Shown: positions 60,843 through 64,000 of the stretch, in pieces
How positions within the stretch are numbered: position 1 is the first letter of the stretch
Layout: every line of letters starts with the position of its first letter
NCBI GenBank assembly: GCA_963755825.1
Contig: CAVWLA010000001.1
Location: forward strand, 1 to 64,000
Direction: 5' to 3'
Origin: DATBQN01 sp963755825
Lineage (GTDB): Bacteria; Acidobacteriota; Thermoanaerobaculia; Multivoradales; UBA5704
Length of the DNA stretch: 64,000 nucleotides
The notes under the pieces: generated by a model
Database searches by the model: none
What the model was told of the DNA's origin: nothing
The model's input: the letters and a program-made list of their open reading frames with translations, nothing else
Position numbers and translations under genes: made by a program

Positions 60843-62084
60843 TCAGACCCCGAGCTTTTCGCGGACGGTCGGCAGGAGGAGGGTGAGCGGGCGGTCCTGA
60901 CGCACCACGACGCTGCCGTCGGCGAGGGTGCCGCTGCTGATCCGCCCCGGCGGTCCGGTCGACGACGACCAGCGGTAGCCGGAGGGCGTCCGCGCCTCGC
61001 GCGCCAGGGCGACGTTGACCTGGATCGGCGGCCCCTCCTGCATCAGCTTGGTGACCAGCGCCTCGTTGCCGAGCAGGCGCACCATGCCGCGCGCCGTCGA
61101 GGGGAAGGCGGCGACCCAGGTGACGCGCCCCTCCATGTAGCCGTATTCCTCCTTCTTCACCGTCGATGGCGAGACGCGCGCCGGCATCCCCACCTGGATC
61201 AGCTTGCCGTCCGAGGCGGGGACGAAGAGCACCGCCATCAGCTCCTCGGACTGCACCTCGACGGAGAGGATCGGCGTCCCCGGCGTGATGACGTCGCCGC
61301 GGTCGACCATCTGCTCGAGCACGCGGCCGGCGAAGGGGGAGACGACCGAGACGTCCTCGGTGAGCTTGGCGTCGGCCTCGCGGAGCTGGATCTCCAGATC
61401 CTGGATCGTCGTCCGCCGCGCCTCGAGCTGCTGGTCGAGCAGCTGCTCGGAGGCCAGCCGCTTGAGCTCGAGCCCGTTCTCCTCCAGGCGCTGGCTGGCG
61501 AGCTGGTCGCGCGCCGTGTTCAGGCTCTGCTGGGTGGCGAGGACCGCCTGCTTGGTGATGAGCCCTTCCTGCAGCAGCTTCTCCTCCGCCGCCACGCGGT
61601 CGGCGAGCAGCGCGGCGTTCTTGGCGAGCGCGGCGATGCTCCCCTCGAGGTTCGCCCGCTGCTGCTCGAGGTCGCGCCGGCCCAGCCGCTTCTGTTCCTC
61701 CGCCGAGCGCAGCGACTCCTGGTAGGCGCCGCGCTGGTCGGCGAGCTTCGCCTGCGTGTCGCGGATCTGCCGCAGCAGCACCTCCTGGCGGACGCGGGCG
61801 ACGACCTGCCCCTTGTCGATCGCGTCGCCGACGCGCACCCGCATCTCGTCGATCTGGCCGCTGCCGGCGGAGACGATGTCCGAGACGCCGCCGCGGCGGA
61901 TGAGGATCCCGGCGCCGGCGGCCTCGGTGGGGACCGAGCCCCAGATGCCCCAGCCGAGCGCCGTGGCGAGGAGCGCGGCGAGGGCGGCGAGCGCCAGCCA
62001 GCCGCGGGCGTCGGTGACCTGGAGGAGCTGGTCGAGCTGCTCGGGGGAGGAGAGGCGCTCGAGGGCGACCTTGCGGAAGATCAT
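60843..62084 (-). CDS. HlyD-family periplasmic adaptor (NHLM-type secretion protein)
   Basis: This 413-aa protein has one N-terminal transmembrane helix (LALAALAALLATALGWGIWG), a barrel segment, a long coiled coil (about residues 115-245, rich in Q/E/L/A) and a lipoyl/beta-barrel return (VVSPFAGRVLEQMVDRGDV). These are the features of membrane-fusion adaptors linking inner-membrane ABC exporters to TolC-type channels. The ATG at 62084 overlaps the TolC gene stop (ATGA, 4 nt). The short C-terminus without a degradation or binding domain fits the NHLM HlyD group. Confidence 0.92.
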   Translation of the reverse strand: MIFRKVALERLSSPEQLDQLLQVTDARGWLALAALAALLATALGWGIWGSVPTEAAGAGILIRRGGVSDIVSAGSGQIDEMRVRVGDAIDKGQVVARVRQEVLLRQIRDTQAKLADQRGAYQESLRSAEEQKRLGRRDLEQQRANLEGSIAALAKNAALLADRVAAEEKLLQEGLITKQAVLATQQSLNTARDQLASQRLEENGLELKRLASEQLLDQQLEARRTTIQDLEIQLREADAKLTEDVSVVSPFAGRVLEQMVDRGDVITPGTPILSVEVQSEELMAVLFVPASDGKLIQVGMPARVSPSTVKKEEYGYMEGRVTWVAAFPSTARGMVRLLGNEALVTKLMQEGPPIQVNVALAREARTPSGYRWSSSTGPPGRISSGTLADGSVVVRQDRPLTLLLPTVREKLGV

Positions 62085-63709
62085 GGCGCTCCCCCCTGCT
62101 CGGCGCCTGCCGCGGGGACCGTCACCAGGTCGGCGGCGCGGAGGGTGGCGGCCTCGCCGCTGCCGGCGACCAGCGTGCCGGTCTGCCGGCGGAGGTCGAG
62201 GAGCGCGAGCGCGAGGGCGAGGCGCGACTGCACGTCGCCCTGGCGCGCCGCGGTCAGCCGGTCGCGCTGGGTGATGACGTCGATGAGCGTCGAGGCGCCG
62301 CCGCGGAGCTTCTTCTCCTCGTTGTCGACGGCGCGCTCGAAGAGGCGGACGGCGAGCGCCGCCTGCTCGAGCTGCGCCGCGTCGCGGACCACCGCCTCGA
62401 GCGCCGAAGGGACGCCGGCGCCGATCGCCTTGACCAGGAGATCGACGGCGAGGGCGCTCTCCCGGCGCGCCGCGAGCGCCTGCTCGAGACCGCCCTGGGC
62501 GAGCCGGTTGGCGATCGGCAGCGAGAGGTCGAAGCCGACGGAGAAGCTGGCGCCGGGGACGTTGCGGCGCAGCGGATCGAAGAACGCGCCGGCGCCGACC
62601 CCGCCGGCGAAGCCGTTGTACCCCGGGGTGAGCACGAGATCGAGCTGCGGCTGGAGGCCGTTCCTGGCGGCGACGACGGAGATCGCCGCCGACTCGAGGC
62701 GCCTCTGCGCCGCCTGCAGGTCGGCGCGATGGGCGAGCGCCGCGGCGATCAGGCGGCCGGCGTCGAGCGGCGCCGGCAGCGCGGCGGTGGGGAAGGGATC
62801 GGCGGCGGCGGGGAGGGCGCCGATCTCGCCGGCGTCGAGGCCGATCTGGTGGCCGAGCTCCTGCCGCGCCTGGAAGAGCGCCAGCTCGCCGCCGATGCGC
62901 GCCGTCTCCTTGGCGGCGACGTTCGCCTCCAGCTGGACGAGCTCGCCGGCCGGCGTGACGTCGGCCGCCACCAGCTTGCGGGTGGTCTCGAGGAGGGTGC
63001 GCGAGCTCCCCTCGCTGTCCTCGAGGATGGCGAGGTTGGCCTGCGCGGCGACGACGTTCCAATACTGGGCGGCGACCGCCTGCACGCGCTCGGCCGTCGT
63101 CTCCAGGAGGTCGCGCTCGCTCGCCGCGACCTCGCGCCCGGCGGCGAGCTCGACGGCGGCGGTCGCCGCGCGGCCGCGGCCGCGCAGCAGCGGCTGGCGC
63201 AGGGCGAAGCTCAAGGCGGCGGTGTTGCCGGTGTCGGGGCCCACCGAGCTGTCGCGGCTGCGCAGCAGGGTCGCCGCGGGGGCGATCGAGAGGCCGGAGC
63301 GGAAGAGCTTGGCGATGCCGAGATCGTTCTCCACCGTGGCGAGGTCGAAGTCGGCGCCGGGCCCCACCGATGTCCTGGTGTCGCTATCGAGCAGCCGGTC
63401 GGTGAGCACGGTGTCGAACTTGCCGCTGGCGGAGAGCAGCACGCCGCGCGCCGACTCGAGGCGAGCCTGGACGATCCCCAGGTTGGGGTCGCGCGCGAGC
63501 GTCATCTGCACGGCATCGAGGAGGCCGAGACCGCGCGCCGCGGCGGCGGACGGCGTGTCCGCCGCGCTGTCGACAGCGGCGACGGCAGCGGCGAGGAGAA
63601 CGGCGAGTAGAACGGAGCCGGGATGGCTCGGGAGGCGGGCGCGAGGCGGCGGCGAGGAGCGCTGTGAAGAAGGGCGGACCGCGGGCCTGCTCGACGCCAA
63701 TCTTCTCAT
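62081..63709 (-). CDS. TolC-like outer membrane efflux protein
   Basis: The 542-aa product has a basic N-terminus and a hydrophobic signal (SVLLAVLLAAAVAAVDSA), followed by two repeats of the OEP fold. Each shows long helices (AAQYWNVVAAQANLAILED, ATLRAADLV) and a membrane strand region (GASFSVGFDLSLPIANRL). It supplies the outer-membrane channel for the exporter. It is the first gene of the minus-strand operon and diverges from the plus-strand gene at 63738 with only 28 nt between starts. That is too short for two separate typical promoters, so one start may be mis-set or promoters may lie inside coding sequence. Confidence 0.9.
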   Translation of the reverse strand: MRRLASSRPAVRPSSQRSSPPPRARLPSHPGSVLLAVLLAAAVAAVDSAADTPSAAAARGLGLLDAVQMTLARDPNLGIVQARLESARGVLLSASGKFDTVLTDRLLDSDTRTSVGPGADFDLATVENDLGIAKLFRSGLSIAPAATLLRSRDSSVGPDTGNTAALSFALRQPLLRGRGRAATAAVELAAGREVAASERDLLETTAERVQAVAAQYWNVVAAQANLAILEDSEGSSRTLLETTRKLVAADVTPAGELVQLEANVAAKETARIGGELALFQARQELGHQIGLDAGEIGALPAAADPFPTAALPAPLDAGRLIAAALAHRADLQAAQRRLESAAISVVAARNGLQPQLDLVLTPGYNGFAGGVGAGAFFDPLRRNVPGASFSVGFDLSLPIANRLAQGGLEQALAARRESALAVDLLVKAIGAGVPSALEAVVRDAAQLEQAALAVRLFERAVDNEEKKLRGGASTLIDVITQRDRLTAARQGDVQSRLALALALLDLRRQTGTLVAGSGEAATLRAADLVTVPAAGAEQGGAP

Positions 63710-63737
63710 CGCGATCCAACTAAACTAGGCTAGCACT

Positions 63738-64000
63738 GTGAGTTGGGCGTTGCAAGAGACGGTGCTCCGCTCGCTCGGCGCGACGGCGGCCGAGGCCGCG
63801 GAGCTCCTCGCCTACGGCGAGAACGTCTTCGACCTCGGCGCCCTCGACGCGGCCGCGGCTGGCGGCGAGATCGCCGCCCTGCCGCTCGGCGACGAGCCGT
63901 CCGCCGCGTTCTGGGCGCCGCGGGTCGCCGAGGCGCGCCGGCGCGGCGCCGTCGCGGTCCTTGGCGAGCATCTGCCACAGCTCCACTTCCCCATCCGCCA
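63738..64000 (+). CDS. unrecognised protein, 3' part outside window
   Basis: GTG 63738 opens a frame that runs off the window edge (87 codons). The visible part is a helical, Ala/Leu-rich N-terminus (LLAYGENVFDLGALD) followed by AVLGEHLPQLHFPIR. I recall LPQLxFPI-type proteins near Nif11/NHLM loci, so it may belong to the RiPP locus, but no function can be given. The long minus-strand ORFs in the same bases look like shadows of this frame. Confidence 0.5.
   Translation, partial: MSWALQETVLRSLGATAAEAAELLAYGENVFDLGALDAAAAGGEIAALPLGDEPSAAFWAPRVAEARRRGAVAVLGEHLPQLHFPIR

Overview
The window is very GC-rich (by eye around 70% or more, G/C in nearly every third codon position) and packed with long genes. 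The mix suggests a secondary-metabolite-rich, large-genome soil-type bacterium rather than an actinomycete: lipopeptide NRPS genes with a FAAL loading module, a beta-helix/DUF11 surface protein with an IPTL-type C-terminal sorting tail, a zinc-ribbon/adenylate-cyclase/AAA/TPR regulator, and a Nif11 leader peptide with NHLM-type exporters. Acidobacteriota (Thermoanaerobaculia-like) is my best guess, from gene style only.

Layout. (1) 1-12126 (+): the 3' part of a multimodular NRPS, ending in a carrier domain without a thioesterase. A nucleoside phosphorylase-like gene follows 1 nt later (12128-12907). (2) 12.9-17.7 kb: a lower-GC, decayed accessory island between the two convergent NRPS genes. 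It holds a 3' remnant of an integron integrase, several attC-like sites and their cassettes: a PD-(D/E)XK Mrr-like nuclease, an Abi_C-like protein and toxin-antitoxin genes. It also holds a degenerate second copy of the 3' end of the neighbouring NRPS gene. In each of three cassettes the start and the downstream R'' box are reverse complements, as expected for integron cassettes. (3) 17756-34818 (-): a second NRPS, FAAL-ACP-(C-A-PCP)x4-E. The FAAL lies in a different reading frame from the rest, and the break is at a run of six Gs. (4) 35155-41895 (+): a 2246-aa exported beta-helix/DUF11-repeat protein. (5) 42.0-45.4 kb: a toxin-antitoxin remnant, an AHSA1/SRPBCC protein, a secreted PIG-L deacetylase and a secreted transglutaminase-like protein. 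(6) 45671-47879 (+): a pair resembling VioD (capreomycidine synthase) and VioC (arginine beta-hydroxylase). (7) 48.06-48.23 kb: an AT-rich array of about eight palindromic units at the broken end of a truncated beta-lactamase-like gene, followed by a VOC protein. (8) 49314-64000: a RiPP-type locus. It has a Nif11 precursor with a GG site, an unrecognised 366-aa protein coupled to it, a cyclase/AAA/TPR regulator, and an export operon of TolC, HlyD, C39-ABC, a second ABC, a cyclic-nucleotide-binding protein and an EamA permease. A partial gene diverges at the right edge.

How it may work together. The minus-strand NRPS looks like the start of a lipopeptide line: fatty acid activation, four residues including a clear Ser, then terminal epimerisation. 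The plus-strand NRPS extends by an unassigned hydrophobic residue, Val-like, Val/Ile-like and Ser. The VioC/VioD pair could supply capreomycidine or hydroxy-arginine to one of the unassigned adenylation domains, but no adenylation code here proves that. The Nif11/NHLM locus looks like an independent peptide secretion system with a possible local cyclic-nucleotide link. Adenylation codes were read by eye and are provisional.
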